From assembly GCF_900110465.1 (NCBI RefSeq), contig NZ_FODV01000024.1:1-60301 (forward strand): a DNA stretch of 60,301 bases, written 5' to 3'. A program made the position numbers and the translations under genes. Position 1 is the stretch's first letter, and every line of letters begins with the position of its first letter. Below the pieces are notes generated by a model. That model ran no database searches and was not told the origin of the DNA. It saw only the letters and a list, made by a program, of their open reading frames with translations. Of the stretch, positions 52,133 through 60,301 are shown piece by piece. This DNA comes from Halogranum amylolyticum. GTDB lineage: Archaea > Halobacteriota > Halobacteria > Halobacteriales > Haloferacaceae.

Positions 52133-52230
52133 ACATAGCCTATGTAGGAAAACCTACTTAATAATTCGTATTGGCGTGGAATATCCGGCCTGCAATCGGC
52201 GGTGGTCTGTGTAGGAGTTGTCGGATTCAC

Positions 52231-52250
52231 TCCCGCCGTAAACGGCGGGA
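52231..52250. repeat. hairpin 3 upstream of tnpB
   Basis: TCCCGCCGT-AA-ACGGCGGGA, nine pairs; same layout as hairpins 1 and 2 with different paired bases. Confidence 0.7.
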
Positions 52251-52286
52251 TTCTCTCCTCGCAGGAAAAGGGAGTCCACTGACAAG

Positions 52287-52306
52287 CCCACGAGTTCACT
52301 CGTGGG
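52287..52306. repeat. hairpin 4 overlapping a gene end
   Basis: CCCACGAGT-TC-ACTCGTGGG, nine pairs. It overlaps the last codons (ACC CAC GAG TGA) of the 203-residue gene. Confidence 0.65.
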
Positions 52307-52907
52307 TTACTGACTGAACCACGTAGCCGTCCTCTTCCAGCGCGCGTCGGACCCGCTCGTCGAATCGTCGCCGGAGATCCGCCGAGAGTCGGTCGACGCT
52401 CGCGTCCTGATCCGACAGTTCGACGTCGGTGGTCTCTCCCTGTTCGACGAAGCGGTAGCGTCGACCGTAGCGTTCGCCGTTGTTACCGAAGACGACGACG
52501 TGCAGGTACGGTTCGTGGGCGATCTTCCCCGAGTCGTACTCCGTCCAACTGCCGATGGGGTGGATCGTCAGCGTCGCGAACTCCGAGAGGTTCGTCGCGT
52601 AGCGATGCAGCACGAGCGCCTCCTCGAGGTCGCGGCGGTCCCACTCGATTCGCTCGCCTGTCTTCGTGTTCTCGCCGACGACGCGGTCTGGCGTAATCTC
52701 GACGACCTCCCATTCGGTGATGTGGGCGGACTCGACGTCGCGGTCGGCGTCCTTGATCCGGTCGCCGACCCTCACACCGAAGTACACCGGTCGCCCCGGT
52801 CGCCACTCGATGTACAGCTCGTCGGGGAGCTCCCGCACGAGCGTCTCCCGACCCTGAATCGTCCGGTGCTCGACGTTCGTCGATCGGTCTCTCCCTGATG
52901 CGGACAT
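52296..52907 (-). CDS. unrecognised conserved-looking protein
   Basis: The ATG at 52907 (MSASGRDRSTN) is used because the open frame further upstream overlaps the next gene with a shadow composition. The 203-residue protein is beta-rich in the middle (YIEWRPGRPVYFGVRVGDRI, EPYLHVVVFGNNGERY) with a helical end (RLSADLRRRFDERVRRALEE). No motif is recognised. Its 3' end abuts the TnpB element, so the last codons may have been altered by the insertion. Confidence 0.65.
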   Translation of the reverse strand: MSASGRDRSTNVEHRTIQGRETLVRELPDELYIEWRPGRPVYFGVRVGDRIKDADRDVESAHITEWEVVEITPDRVVGENTKTGERIEWDRRDLEEALVLHRYATNLSEFATLTIHPIGSWTEYDSGKIAHEPYLHVVVFGNNGERYGRRYRFVEQGETTDVELSDQDASVDRLSADLRRRFDERVRRALEEDGYVVQSVTHE

Positions 52908-52945
52908 AGCTAGACAGTAGCGCGCAAGGGGAATAACACCGTCTG

Positions 52946-53674
52946 TCACCCGAGCGAACAGTTCGGCCACCGCTCGACGACATCGCGCAGCTCCGCCGTC
53001 GCGTGGGCGTCGTACCACAGTCGTCGTCGCCACCACGGTCCCTTCCCCGAATCGTTGGACAACGCCGTGACGAGGCGGTTCGCCGTCGCCCCGGCGTCGG
53101 GACTCGACAGGGGAACCGCGTACTCGTAGAGGCGAGACGAGTCGTCGCCCTCGACCAACACTTTCGCGTCGACGGGGTCGCGCTTCACGTGGGCGTTGTT
53201 GTCGAAGGCGGCCCGCTCGTCCGCCGAGAGCGTCTCGTAGGTCTCGCCGGTGATCGCACGGGCGACGCGGAACTCGCCGACGAGGTACGCCCCCCAATCG
53301 GATGCGATCCAGTCGGCGGCCTCGTCGGGGTCGCCGTGGAACGTCAGCGTCGCGTAGAACAGTAGGAAGTCGCCGGCTTCGAGCTCGGACAGCGGGCCGG
53401 CCTTGACGCCGTGGTCGTCGCCGTAGCTGTAGCGTTCGCAGGTCGGATACTCGGCGAACTCCGGGTCGAGGTGGACGGGCGTGTCGCGGACGTCTTCGGG
53501 GAGGTCGACGTCGACCGCGAGGTCACCGTAGGTCGGAACCGGCCGTCGTGTCGGCTGTTCCTCCGGGATGGGGAGATACTCGAACCGACCGTCCGGATAG
53601 ACCGGGCCACGGATGCCGGGGAGGTTCGTGTTCGCGCCGACGTTGATGGCGATGCTGCGCGGTCGTCGTGACAT
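52946..53674 (-). CDS. Nmad3-like (nucleotide-modification-associated domain) protein
   Basis: The ATG at 53674 (MSRRPRSIAINVG) is preferred to 53692. The start IAINVGANTNLPGIRGPVYP followed by FEYLPIPE resembles the domain named nucleotide modification associated domain 3, found near DNA-modifying genes in phages and bacteria. There is a later YSYGDD and FLLFYATLTF. Function is unknown. It lies outside the island with no modification enzyme beside it. Confidence 0.55.
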   Translation of the reverse strand: MSRRPRSIAINVGANTNLPGIRGPVYPDGRFEYLPIPEEQPTRRPVPTYGDLAVDVDLPEDVRDTPVHLDPEFAEYPTCERYSYGDDHGVKAGPLSELEAGDFLLFYATLTFHGDPDEAADWIASDWGAYLVGEFRVARAITGETYETLSADERAAFDNNAHVKRDPVDAKVLVEGDDSSRLYEYAVPLSSPDAGATANRLVTALSNDSGKGPWWRRRLWYDAHATAELRDVVERWPNCSLG

Positions 53675-53728
53675 GCGAGTCGCTACGTCCACCGGGGTAA
53701 AAACGTCGTCTCTCCCGCTACGTGGTGG

Positions 53729-54043
53729 TCACGCCAACCGCCCGGCGCAGTTCCAGCAGAACGTGTACGCAGGGTCGGGTTCGTTCTCCTCGCCGCAGTG
53801 GGGGCAGTGCCGCTCGCTCAGCGTCGACACTGACTGCGGATTGACCCAGAGGCCCGTGGAGGCGTCGGTCCGCACGTGGTCGCGTCGACCGGAGTCGTCG
53901 ACGGCGTCGCCGTCGCCGTTCGGTCGGGCCTGTGGAGTCGTCCGCTCGAACGGCTCCTCCCGCGTCCACAGGTACCGGTAGACGAGTACCTGGAAGACCA
54001 CGAGGGCCACCGCGTAGAGGAATATCCAGGCCAGCCAGTCCAT
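53729..54043 (-). CDS. membrane-anchored zinc-ribbon protein
   Basis: The ATG at 54043 (MDWLAWIFLYAVALV) gives 104 residues: one N-terminal membrane helix (AWIFLYAVALVVFQVLVY), an acidic linker and a C-terminal double CxxC ribbon (CPHCGEENEP and FCWNCAGRL). Small proteins of this design are frequent in haloarchaea and of unknown role. TTTTATATAC near 54092 may be the promoter. Confidence 0.65.
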   Translation of the reverse strand: MDWLAWIFLYAVALVVFQVLVYRYLWTREEPFERTTPQARPNGDGDAVDDSGRRDHVRTDASTGLWVNPQSVSTLSERHCPHCGEENEPDPAYTFCWNCAGRLA

Positions 54044-54172
54044 ATCGTGCACTATGTTGTCAAGGGACTTTGTTGCTTCGGTCAGTTCTTTTATATACTG
54101 CGCGTCACCGGTTGGACGTCGGGAGACGCGTCGCTACGGGACGTGACACGAACGGAGAAGCCGACTGCCGTC

Positions 54173-55093
54173 TCAGGGTCGCTTGTGTGGCTTGATCGGA
54201 CCGCCGACGTCGCGCTGGAACTCGTCGAAGACGTCGAGGTCCTCGGGGAGGTCGTAGGGAATTTCGCGTTCGTCCTGGTGGTTTTCGAGTCTTCCGTCGT
54301 CGATCGCCTCGGCCTCGTCTTCGAAGCCGGGTTTGATCTTCACGCTCTTCGCCGGCGCGCCGACGACGATGTGGTGGGCGGGGACGTCGCCCTGGACGTT
54401 CGCTCGCGACCCGACGATGGAGTTCTCGCCGACGTGAGTTCCGGCGCGGACTACCGCGTCGTACGTGATGCGGACGTCGTCCTCGACGACCGTATGGAAG
54501 TTCCGGACCTCGGTCTGGTCGACGACGTCGTGGTCGTGCGTGTAGAGGTGGGCGTCGTCGGAGATCGACACCCGATCACCGATGGTCAGCCGACCGCGGT
54601 CGTCGAGGTGGACGTCGTCGTGGATGACGGTGTTGTCGCCGACGCTGATGTTGTGTCCGTAGGAGAAACTGACGCCCTTGAAGATGCGGAGGCCGTCGCC
54701 CGCCTCCTCGAAGAGGTGGTTGGCGAGCATCTGGCGGAACCGAAGCGCGAACTCGACATTGTCGGCCATCGGCGTCGCGTCGAACTGCCGCCACAGCCAC
54801 TGGAGATGCTTCGAGCGCCGATACTTCTCCTCGTCTTTCTCGGCGTAGTACTCCGACTCGAGCGTCGAGTTGCAGGGGTCGTACCCCTGGAGTCGGACGC
54901 GCTCGGCGGGAGTGACCTCTTCGCCCGCCTGCCAGCGTTCGTAAGCGTCGCGGTCGCCGAACAGGTCGACGAGCGTGTCCTGAACCACATCACAGGTGCT
55001 CTCGTCTGAGGAGAGTCGTTCGTCGACCTCTTCGAGAAACGCCTGCAGGCCGGACTCGGCCTCTACCGGCAGGGAGACGTGTCGCTTGGTCAT
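54173..55093 (-). CDS. hexapeptide-repeat acyltransferase
   Basis: The start is taken at 55093 (MTKRHVSLPVEAE). The C-terminal half forms a left-handed beta helix of hexapeptide repeats (ISVGDNTVIHDDVHLDDRG, ISDDAHLYTHDHDV, VVRAGTHVGENSIVGSRANV) and ends VVGAPAKSVKIKPG as in maltose/galactoside-type acetyltransferases. The N-terminal 120 residues are helical and specific to this archaeal group. The acceptor is unknown. Confidence 0.82.
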   Translation of the reverse strand: MTKRHVSLPVEAESGLQAFLEEVDERLSSDESTCDVVQDTLVDLFGDRDAYERWQAGEEVTPAERVRLQGYDPCNSTLESEYYAEKDEEKYRRSKHLQWLWRQFDATPMADNVEFALRFRQMLANHLFEEAGDGLRIFKGVSFSYGHNISVGDNTVIHDDVHLDDRGRLTIGDRVSISDDAHLYTHDHDVVDQTEVRNFHTVVEDDVRITYDAVVRAGTHVGENSIVGSRANVQGDVPAHHIVVGAPAKSVKIKPGFEDEAEAIDDGRLENHQDEREIPYDLPEDLDVFDEFQRDVGGPIKPHKRP

Positions 55094-55269
55094 GACACCT
55101 CGTTCGGCGGGACCGTTCAAATGGATTCGGGTGTGTGAAAAACGCGTCAGACCCCGCTGCGGGCGTGTGATTCATTCGCAGTCGGCGCGACCGTCGTGAC
55201 CCTCTCGACGGGTGACGACGGCTCGGTCGAACCGGTCCGGCTAAGTGCGCCGCACCCCACCACCCGCAT

Positions 55270-56328
55270 ATGCACTACCGCACTCTCGGTGACTCCGGCG
55301 TCGAAGTGAGCGAAGTCGGATTCGGTGCGTGGGTCGTCGGAACCGACTGGTGGGGAGACCGCAGCGACGAGGAGACCATCGAGATGGTCCAACTCGCGCT
55401 CGACCAGGGCATCACCTACTTCGACACGGGTGACGTCTACGGTCACGGCGAGAGCGAGAAACTGCTCGCCCGCGCGCTCGGCGAGCACCGCGACGAGATC
55501 ACGCTCGGGACGAAGATCGGCTACGACTTCTACAACAACCCGCAGGCCGGTCACGGCGAGATCCCGAAGAACCTCGACCCCGACTGGATCCGCACCTGCG
55601 TCGAGCGTAGTCTCGACCGACTCGACACGGACCACGTCGAGTATCTCCAACTGCACAACGCCAACGCCGACGAGGTGACGCCCGACGTGCTGGAGACGCT
55701 CGAACAACTCCAGGAGGAGGGCGTCGTCGACGCACTCGGCTGGGCGATGGGTCCCTCTATCGGCTGGCTCGCCGAACACGAACGCGCCGTCGACCTCGAG
55801 TTCGACGGCGTCCAGACCGTCTTCAACGTCTTCGAGCAGACGCCCGGTCGACACGTCCTCGACCACATCGAGCAGACGGGCGCGGACACCTCGGTCATCG
55901 CCCGCGTTCCGCACTCCTCGGGGCTCCTGAACGAGCACGTCCGTCCCGACACCGAACTCGAGGACGGCGACCACCGCGGCTTCCGCCCCGACGCGTGGTA
56001 CGAGACGGGCTGGGAGAAACTCGAGACGCTGCGCTTCCTGGAGAGAGACGGTGAACGAACGATGGGACAGGCCGCCATCCAGTGGCTACTCAGCCACGAC
56101 GCCGTCGCCTCCGTCACGCCGACGTTCTACACCGCCGACGACATCCGCGAGTGGGCCGCCGCCTCCGAGACGCCGCCGCTCTCCGACGAGGAGGTCCAGC
56201 GCGTCGAGGAGCTGTACCAGACGAACTTCGGCGTCGACCGCGACGACGGGATGGACAGCCTCCGCTCGTCGGTTGGCGGCGACGACATCCGAAACGCCGG
56301 CGTCGACAAGCAGGTCGCCGACGACTAG
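55270..56328 (+). CDS. aldo/keto reductase
   Basis: A 352-residue NADPH-type reductase. The tetrad residues are seen in YFDTGDVYGHGESEKLL (Asp, Tyr), LGTKIGYD (Lys) and YLQLHNANAD (His). The coenzyme region near the C-terminus includes GQAAIQWLLSH. The length matches AKR11/12-like bacterial and archaeal members. The substrate is unknown. The start at 55270 follows a short spacer. Confidence 0.9.
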   Translation: MHYRTLGDSGVEVSEVGFGAWVVGTDWWGDRSDEETIEMVQLALDQGITYFDTGDVYGHGESEKLLARALGEHRDEITLGTKIGYDFYNNPQAGHGEIPKNLDPDWIRTCVERSLDRLDTDHVEYLQLHNANADEVTPDVLETLEQLQEEGVVDALGWAMGPSIGWLAEHERAVDLEFDGVQTVFNVFEQTPGRHVLDHIEQTGADTSVIARVPHSSGLLNEHVRPDTELEDGDHRGFRPDAWYETGWEKLETLRFLERDGERTMGQAAIQWLLSHDAVASVTPTFYTADDIREWAAASETPPLSDEEVQRVEELYQTNFGVDRDDGMDSLRSSVGGDDIRNAGVDKQVADD

Positions 56329-56517
56329 ATGGACCGCACGCTCCGGCGACTGCTCGGCGCGTTCACCGCCCTGACGCTCGTCGTCCACCTCGTCTTGGCG
56401 ACGCTGCTCGTCGCACACGCCCGCTACACCGGCCGCGACGACGGCGCGAAGTGGGCGCTCGCGACGCTCTGTGGTGGGCTGTTCGGCGTCGCTGGCTACG
56501 TCCGCGCCGGCGACTGA
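56329..56517 (+). CDS. small two-helix membrane protein
   Basis: A 62-residue protein whose ATG follows the aldo/keto reductase stop directly, so the two are likely one transcript. It has two hydrophobic segments (LTLVVHLVLATLLVAHARY and ALATLCGGLFGVAGYV). The role is unknown. Confidence 0.65.
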   Translation: MDRTLRRLLGAFTALTLVVHLVLATLLVAHARYTGRDDGAKWALATLCGGLFGVAGYVRAGD

Positions 56518-56612
56518 GATCCGTCTGAAACCCGCTTTTTTCGTCGCGCTACTTTCGGTTCACCCGCTACGTGTGAGTCTCGAAAAAATCACGCACGGGG
56601 TGTCGAGACTGC

Positions 56613-58154
56613 TTAGGCGAGGAAGACGTGTCGCGGTCGGTCCGCGAGCACGTCGCGGCCCCACTGGACCGTATCGCGGAAGGCGTCCGACCGGAAGAAC
56701 CCCATCGCGTCCTCCTTCGAGCGCCACTGGCTCGCGATGAACATGTCGTTCTCGTTCTCACGGTTGACCATCAGGTCCGTCTCGTAGTGGCCGTCGGTGT
56801 CGTCGAGCAGTCCGCCGACGACGTCGAACTTCTCCACGAACTCCTCGCGGTAGTCGGGTTTGACGGTGTAGAACATCCCCATCGTGCCGAAGCCGGACTC
56901 CTCGCCCGCGCGCTCGACGATTCCGGGCAGCTCCGAGAGGAACCCTGCGGCGGTGTCGGCGGCGCTCGCCGTCTGCCAGACGCTCACGACCGCGCTACGG
57001 TCGCGCTCGTTGGCCTCGTAGACGGCGGTCTTGACGTGCGACCCGTAGTGATCGAAGTTCTTGCGCAGGCCGTCGACCTCCTCGAACAGCTCCTCCGGGT
57101 CGGTCTCCGAGTAGAGCACGGTCGCGTAGACGTCTTCGCCGTGCGGCTTCCCCGCGTAAATGTTCAGCTCTTCGAGTTCTCCGCGGATGTCGGCGTCGTC
57201 CGACTCGCTCTCGGTGTCTTCGCCGCCGTGGTGACCCGCCGCGTCGTCGTGGGGGCCACCCTCGCCGTGGTGACCGTCCTCGCCGTGGCCGTGCTGCTCG
57301 TTCTCGCCGCCGTGCGGGTGCGGGCTGTCCTCGCCGTGGCCGTGCCCGTGGTGGCTCCCGCCGCCGTGTTCGCTGGTCGGCACCGACTCGCCGTCGAGGT
57401 ACGCACCGAGGTCTTCGGGCGGGAAGCGACGACCGACGTAGAACTGGCCGAACTCGCCGTACCGCGAGGAGGCCTCGTCGAAGCGCATCTCGTAGACGAT
57501 GTCTTTGATGTGTGCGGGGTCGTCTGCGAACAGCGTCACGCCCCACTCGTGGTCGTCGAAGCCGACCGAGGAGGCGATCACCTGCTTGATCTTCCCGGCG
57601 TACTCTTTGCCGACCTCGCCGTGGCCGGCCATCAACTCGGCGCGCTCGTCGAACGAGAGGTCGTACCAGTTGTTCTCCTCCCCACGACGCTTGCTCATCG
57701 GGTAGAACGAGACGTACTCGTCGTCGGGGATCTCGGGCTTCAGTTTCCCCTCGATGTAGCGGCGGAGTCCAGCGTCGATCTCCTCTTTGTTCCCCTCGAA
57801 CCAGTCGTCGGAGACGTAGCCGGAGACCTCGGTGACGGAGACGTAGGAGGTCGTCTGATCGGTGTATCCGGCGAGCGCCGTCCGCTCGAAGCGGCGCTCG
57901 GCGGTCGACAGCGCGTCGAGCGTCGGTCGGAAGTGGACGACCAACAGGTCGGCCTTGTGGCCGAGCACGGAGAAGACGGCGGAGGCTCCCTCGTCGGCGT
58001 CGGCGACGGCCTCGTGTTCCTCGAGGTAGGCGACGCCCTCTTCGACGGCCAACTCCCGCTCCCGCTCGGGCGCGTCGCGCCAGGCGTCCCAGTCGACGCT
58101 GCGGAAGTCGTGTAGCACGTACCAGCCCTCGTCCGTCTGGGGTGCGTTCGGCAT
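56613..58154 (-). CDS. pitA: PitA-like chlorite dismutase/monooxygenase fusion
   Basis: A 513-residue fusion known from halophilic archaea. Residues 1-245 form a chlorite-dismutase/HemQ fold (YVSFYPMSKRRGEENNWYDL, FDDHEWGVTLFADDPAHIKD, RYGEFGQFYVGRRF). A histidine- and glycine-rich linker follows (HGGGSHHGHGHGEDSPHPHG and more, about residues 262-320). The C-terminal 190 residues are an antibiotic-biosynthesis-monooxygenase-like domain (NIYAGKPHGEDVYATVLYSE, FIASQWRSKEDAMGFFRS). The Cld part probably acts as coproheme decarboxylase in heme synthesis, and the linker could bind metal ions. Confidence 0.88.
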   Translation of the reverse strand: MPNAPQTDEGWYVLHDFRSVDWDAWRDAPERERELAVEEGVAYLEEHEAVADADEGASAVFSVLGHKADLLVVHFRPTLDALSTAERRFERTALAGYTDQTTSYVSVTEVSGYVSDDWFEGNKEEIDAGLRRYIEGKLKPEIPDDEYVSFYPMSKRRGEENNWYDLSFDERAELMAGHGEVGKEYAGKIKQVIASSVGFDDHEWGVTLFADDPAHIKDIVYEMRFDEASSRYGEFGQFYVGRRFPPEDLGAYLDGESVPTSEHGGGSHHGHGHGEDSPHPHGGENEQHGHGEDGHHGEGGPHDDAAGHHGGEDTESESDDADIRGELEELNIYAGKPHGEDVYATVLYSETDPEELFEEVDGLRKNFDHYGSHVKTAVYEANERDRSAVVSVWQTASAADTAAGFLSELPGIVERAGEESGFGTMGMFYTVKPDYREEFVEKFDVVGGLLDDTDGHYETDLMVNRENENDMFIASQWRSKEDAMGFFRSDAFRDTVQWGRDVLADRPRHVFLA

Positions 58155-58247
58155 GAGCGAGCCTTAGGACCCTTCGGTAAAGGGGTTTGCGTGTTCGTCT
58201 CTGTCGGCCACAGCGGTTTTTCTTCCCGATGCTGAACCCCTCCACAG

Positions 58248-59093
58248 ATGCCGAGCGACGAACCACAGGGCGCGAGCCTCTCGTACAACAAGATCCTCGA
58301 GCGAGAGCTGGAGAACGCGCTCCGTGAGATAAACCGGCCGCCGAAGGGGGTGTTCCTTTCGGGGATCGCGGCCGGCCTCAACGTCAGTTTCGGCGCGCTG
58401 TTCATGGGGATGGCGCTGACGTTCTCGCCGAGTTTCCCCTCGCCGCTCGTGAAACAGGTGACGCTCGCGCTGCTGTCGTCTATCGGATTCCTCTTCGTCG
58501 TCCTCGGGCAGACCGAACTGTTCACCGCCCACACGACGATGGCCGTCCTCCCGGTGCTCGACGGGCGGACGGGCGTCCGGGAGCTCGGCCGTCTCTGGGG
58601 GAACGTCTACGTCTCGAACCTGATCGGCTGCGGGGCGTTCGCCGTCTTCGTCGCCGGCTTCGGCCCCGCGTTCGGCATCGTCACCCCGGCGGCCGCCGAG
58701 TCGCTCGCGACGGCGCTCGTCCGCCACCCGTGGTGGGTGATTCTCCTGAGCGGCGTCGTCGCAGGGTGGCTCATGGGGTTGATGACGTGGCTCGTCGCCG
58801 CGACGCGAGACACCGTCTCTCGGGTGTTCATCATCATCATCGTCGCCGCGACTATCGGCCTCGCCCCGTTCCACCACGCGCTGCTCGGGACGACGGAGGT
58901 ACTGATGGGGCTGTTCCTCAGCCCGCTCGTCACCGTCGCCGACTACGGTCACTTCCTCCTGTGGACGACGATCGGCAACGCGCTCGGCGGGAGCGTCCTC
59001 GTCGCGCTCGTCAACTACGGCCACGTCAGACTCGCCGGCGAGGCTGTCGACGTCGAGTTCGAGTCGTCGGTCGACGAGGAACCAGACGGCTGA
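58248..59093 (+). CDS. formate/nitrite transporter family channel
   Basis: The 281-residue membrane protein has six helices, with family features GLNVSFGALFMGMALTFSP, LGQTELFTAHTTMAVLPVLD and LWGNVYVSNLIGCGAFA. The last two match FNT signatures around the L2/L5 constrictions. It likely passes small anions such as formate or nitrite, though the substrate cannot be told. It is divergent from the PitA-like gene. Confidence 0.88.
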   Translation: MPSDEPQGASLSYNKILERELENALREINRPPKGVFLSGIAAGLNVSFGALFMGMALTFSPSFPSPLVKQVTLALLSSIGFLFVVLGQTELFTAHTTMAVLPVLDGRTGVRELGRLWGNVYVSNLIGCGAFAVFVAGFGPAFGIVTPAAAESLATALVRHPWWVILLSGVVAGWLMGLMTWLVAATRDTVSRVFIIIIVAATIGLAPFHHALLGTTEVLMGLFLSPLVTVADYGHFLLWTTIGNALGGSVLVALVNYGHVRLAGEAVDVEFESSVDEEPDG

Positions 59094-59141
59094 GACGCGC
59101 GATCGAAACCCTTTCACGAGCGCCACAGCAACCGACGGGCA

Positions 59142-59666
59142 ATGCGGAAAAGTGGTCCGCCGAAGGGACTCATCTCGTATCTCGTGCTCGAACTTCTGGA
59201 GGACCGCCCCCGGTACGGCTACGAGATCCTCAAAGAGATCCAAGAGCTGAGCGGCGGTCACTGGGAGCCGTCGTACGGCTCCGTCTACCCCATCCTCTAC
59301 AAGTTCGAGGAGGAGGGCTGGACCGAACGCGTCGACCGCGAGGACGAACCCGACCGCAAGTACTTCGCGCTCACCGACGCGGGTGCCGAGGAGCTGCAGG
59401 CCAAACGCGGCGAGTGTGGCACCCAGGCCCGCGAGTTCGCCGAGGTCGTCCTCGGCTTCTACCACGTCTACGTCGCCTTCGCGACCGACGACCGCTTCGC
59501 GGTCGACTGTCCGGACGACGACTGGTGTTTCGACGAGCGGTTCAGCTCCTGGATCGCCGAACAGATCATCCGTCACCACGAACGCGACTTCGGCCCGTTC
59601 GAACGCATCGACGACACGCCCGCCGAGTTCTACGAACGGTGTGGCGTCGACGACGCCGACGACTGA
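59142..59666 (+). CDS. PadR-family transcriptional regulator
   Basis: The 174-residue winged-helix protein begins GPPKGLISYLVLELLEDRPR. The PadR signature follows: YGYEILKEIQELSGGHWEPS and YGSVYPILYKFEEEGW. The C-terminal part is longer and may hold a dimerisation or ligand part with two cysteines. The target is unknown; the neighbouring FNT gene upstream on the same strand is one possibility. Confidence 0.88.
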   Translation: MRKSGPPKGLISYLVLELLEDRPRYGYEILKEIQELSGGHWEPSYGSVYPILYKFEEEGWTERVDREDEPDRKYFALTDAGAEELQAKRGECGTQAREFAEVVLGFYHVYVAFATDDRFAVDCPDDDWCFDERFSSWIAEQIIRHHERDFGPFERIDDTPAEFYERCGVDDADD

Positions 59667-59821
59667 TCGACCGGTTCGTAACCCACTGTCCCGTCTCCGT
59701 GTCGGAAGTCAGAGCGAGACGATGCAGTGGCCTCCTGTCCGGTTCGGGGTTCCGTTCGAAAGATCGAGAGTCGGCACACCGCTCGCGACATCTCCGTCGG
59801 GGATACCTATCTGATTAGATA

Positions 59822-60301
59822 TATAAACTCACGACACGGCTCGTCAAAGAGTACGATGCTGTGTTCGTGGAAGATCTGAACGTTCAGAGTATGCTTCAGG
59901 GCGATGGAAATGCTCAGAACAAGCAGGACGCCGCGTGGCGACAGTTCATCACCTTGCTTGAATATAAGGGCGACTTGTACGGGACGCACGTCCTGCAGGT
60001 TGAAGCGCGAGGAACGACCAAAGAGTGTGCATCATGTGGTGTGGAGACGGCAAAGCCCATCTGGGTTCGTGAGCATTCGTGCCCTGCGTGTGGGTTTAAG
60101 ACGGATCGAGACGCGAACGCGGCGATGAATGTTCTGCAACGCGGCTGTTCTGAATTAGGGCTGGGATGGCCCGAAGATACGCCTGTGGAGAGTGTGACCG
60201 TCCCCAGAAACGCATCGCGTTTCTGGCGTGCGAACGAGAGCTTCGCTCTCGTCAACGCTACGGACGCCGCTGATTTCCAGCGCGTGTCTGCAAGTCACGT
60301 C
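59822..60301 (+). pseudogene. tnpB: 5'-truncated TnpB, C-terminal half
   Basis: No start codon is present. From about 59822 the frame reads KLTTRLVKEYDAVFVEDLNV (RuvC Glu region), then KECASCGVETA and CPACGFKTDRDANAAMNVLQ (C4 zinc finger and last Asp), and runs past the window end. The N-terminal half and first RuvC Asp are missing, so the nuclease is dead. The 3' part, from which guide RNAs derive, may be intact but is cut by the window edge. Confidence 0.75.

Larger units (their letters stand above)
50765..52306 (-). mobile_element. IS200/IS605-type (IS1341-like) element with hairpin ends
   Basis: A tnpB gene without tnpA is bracketed by four hairpins of the same design: 50765-50784, 50830-50849, 52231-52250 and 52287-52306. 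The exact ends are uncertain. AACCCACGAGTG occurs at 50808-50819 and inverted at 52297-52308. The right side reaches into the end of the neighbouring 203-residue gene. Confidence 0.6.

Noticed and set aside
53003..53365. Plus-strand frames opposite the Nmad3-like gene
   Set aside because: Shadow of the minus-strand gene, with no domain or promoter.
1..60301. CRISPR array or cas genes
   Set aside because: No regularly spaced repeats of CRISPR size and no Cas motifs were seen.

Overview
The window is from a halophilic archaeon of class Halobacteria. The proteins are acidic and the GC content is high. TATA boxes commonly lie about 25-35 bases ahead of start codons, as expected for leaderless transcripts. 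Typical haloarchaeal families are present: a PitA-type chlorite-dismutase/monooxygenase fusion, HxlR and PadR regulators, small zinc-finger proteins and IS1341-type TnpB elements. I cannot assign a genus from sequence alone.

Bases 1 to about 46,475 look like an accessory island. It starts at the end of an IS66-family element and stops at the 3' end of a tRNA-Thr(GGT) gene, a common integration target. Its first part (about 3.1-13.4 kb) is a complete DNA phosphorothioation antiviral locus: dndCDEA on the plus strand and, divergently, a four-gene pbeABCD-type effector operon. The two are separated by 148 bases holding a palindromic TATA box and two palindromic candidate operators. Next come a SWIM zinc-finger gene with a partner, an IS630 element split over three frames, and a VOC/DoxX/SDR operon divergent from an HxlR regulator. 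They are followed by a hairpin-rich intergenic stretch, a decayed winged-helix/PIN toxin-antitoxin-like pair next to an IS1595 insertion, an EEP-family nuclease-like gene and a helix-hairpin-helix gene.

From about 25 to 46 kb the content is that of an integrative conjugative element: a tyrosine recombinase, a three-TM protein of unknown role, and a tightly overlapping minus-strand operon. That operon encodes a pilin-like protein, VirB6-like, PrgI-like, VirB4-like and VirD4-like proteins plus accessory membrane and zinc proteins, and ends with a prim-pol protein. A second, 1182-residue prim-pol/helicase/winged-helix protein lies next to the tRNA-Thr. An IS1595-derived MITE of about 158 bases sits between small genes at 42.1 kb.

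Bases 46.5 to 59.7 kb read as chromosomal backbone with higher GC. They hold NAD synthetase, enoyl-CoA hydratase, tRNA-Gly(CCC) with a duplicated 3' end, YjbQ family, aldo/keto reductase, hexapeptide acyltransferase, PitA-like protein, FNT channel and PadR regulator. Two TnpB loci interrupt it. One has an in-frame stop at codon 17 and is flanked by four similar hairpins; the other is a 5'-truncated fragment running off the end of the window.
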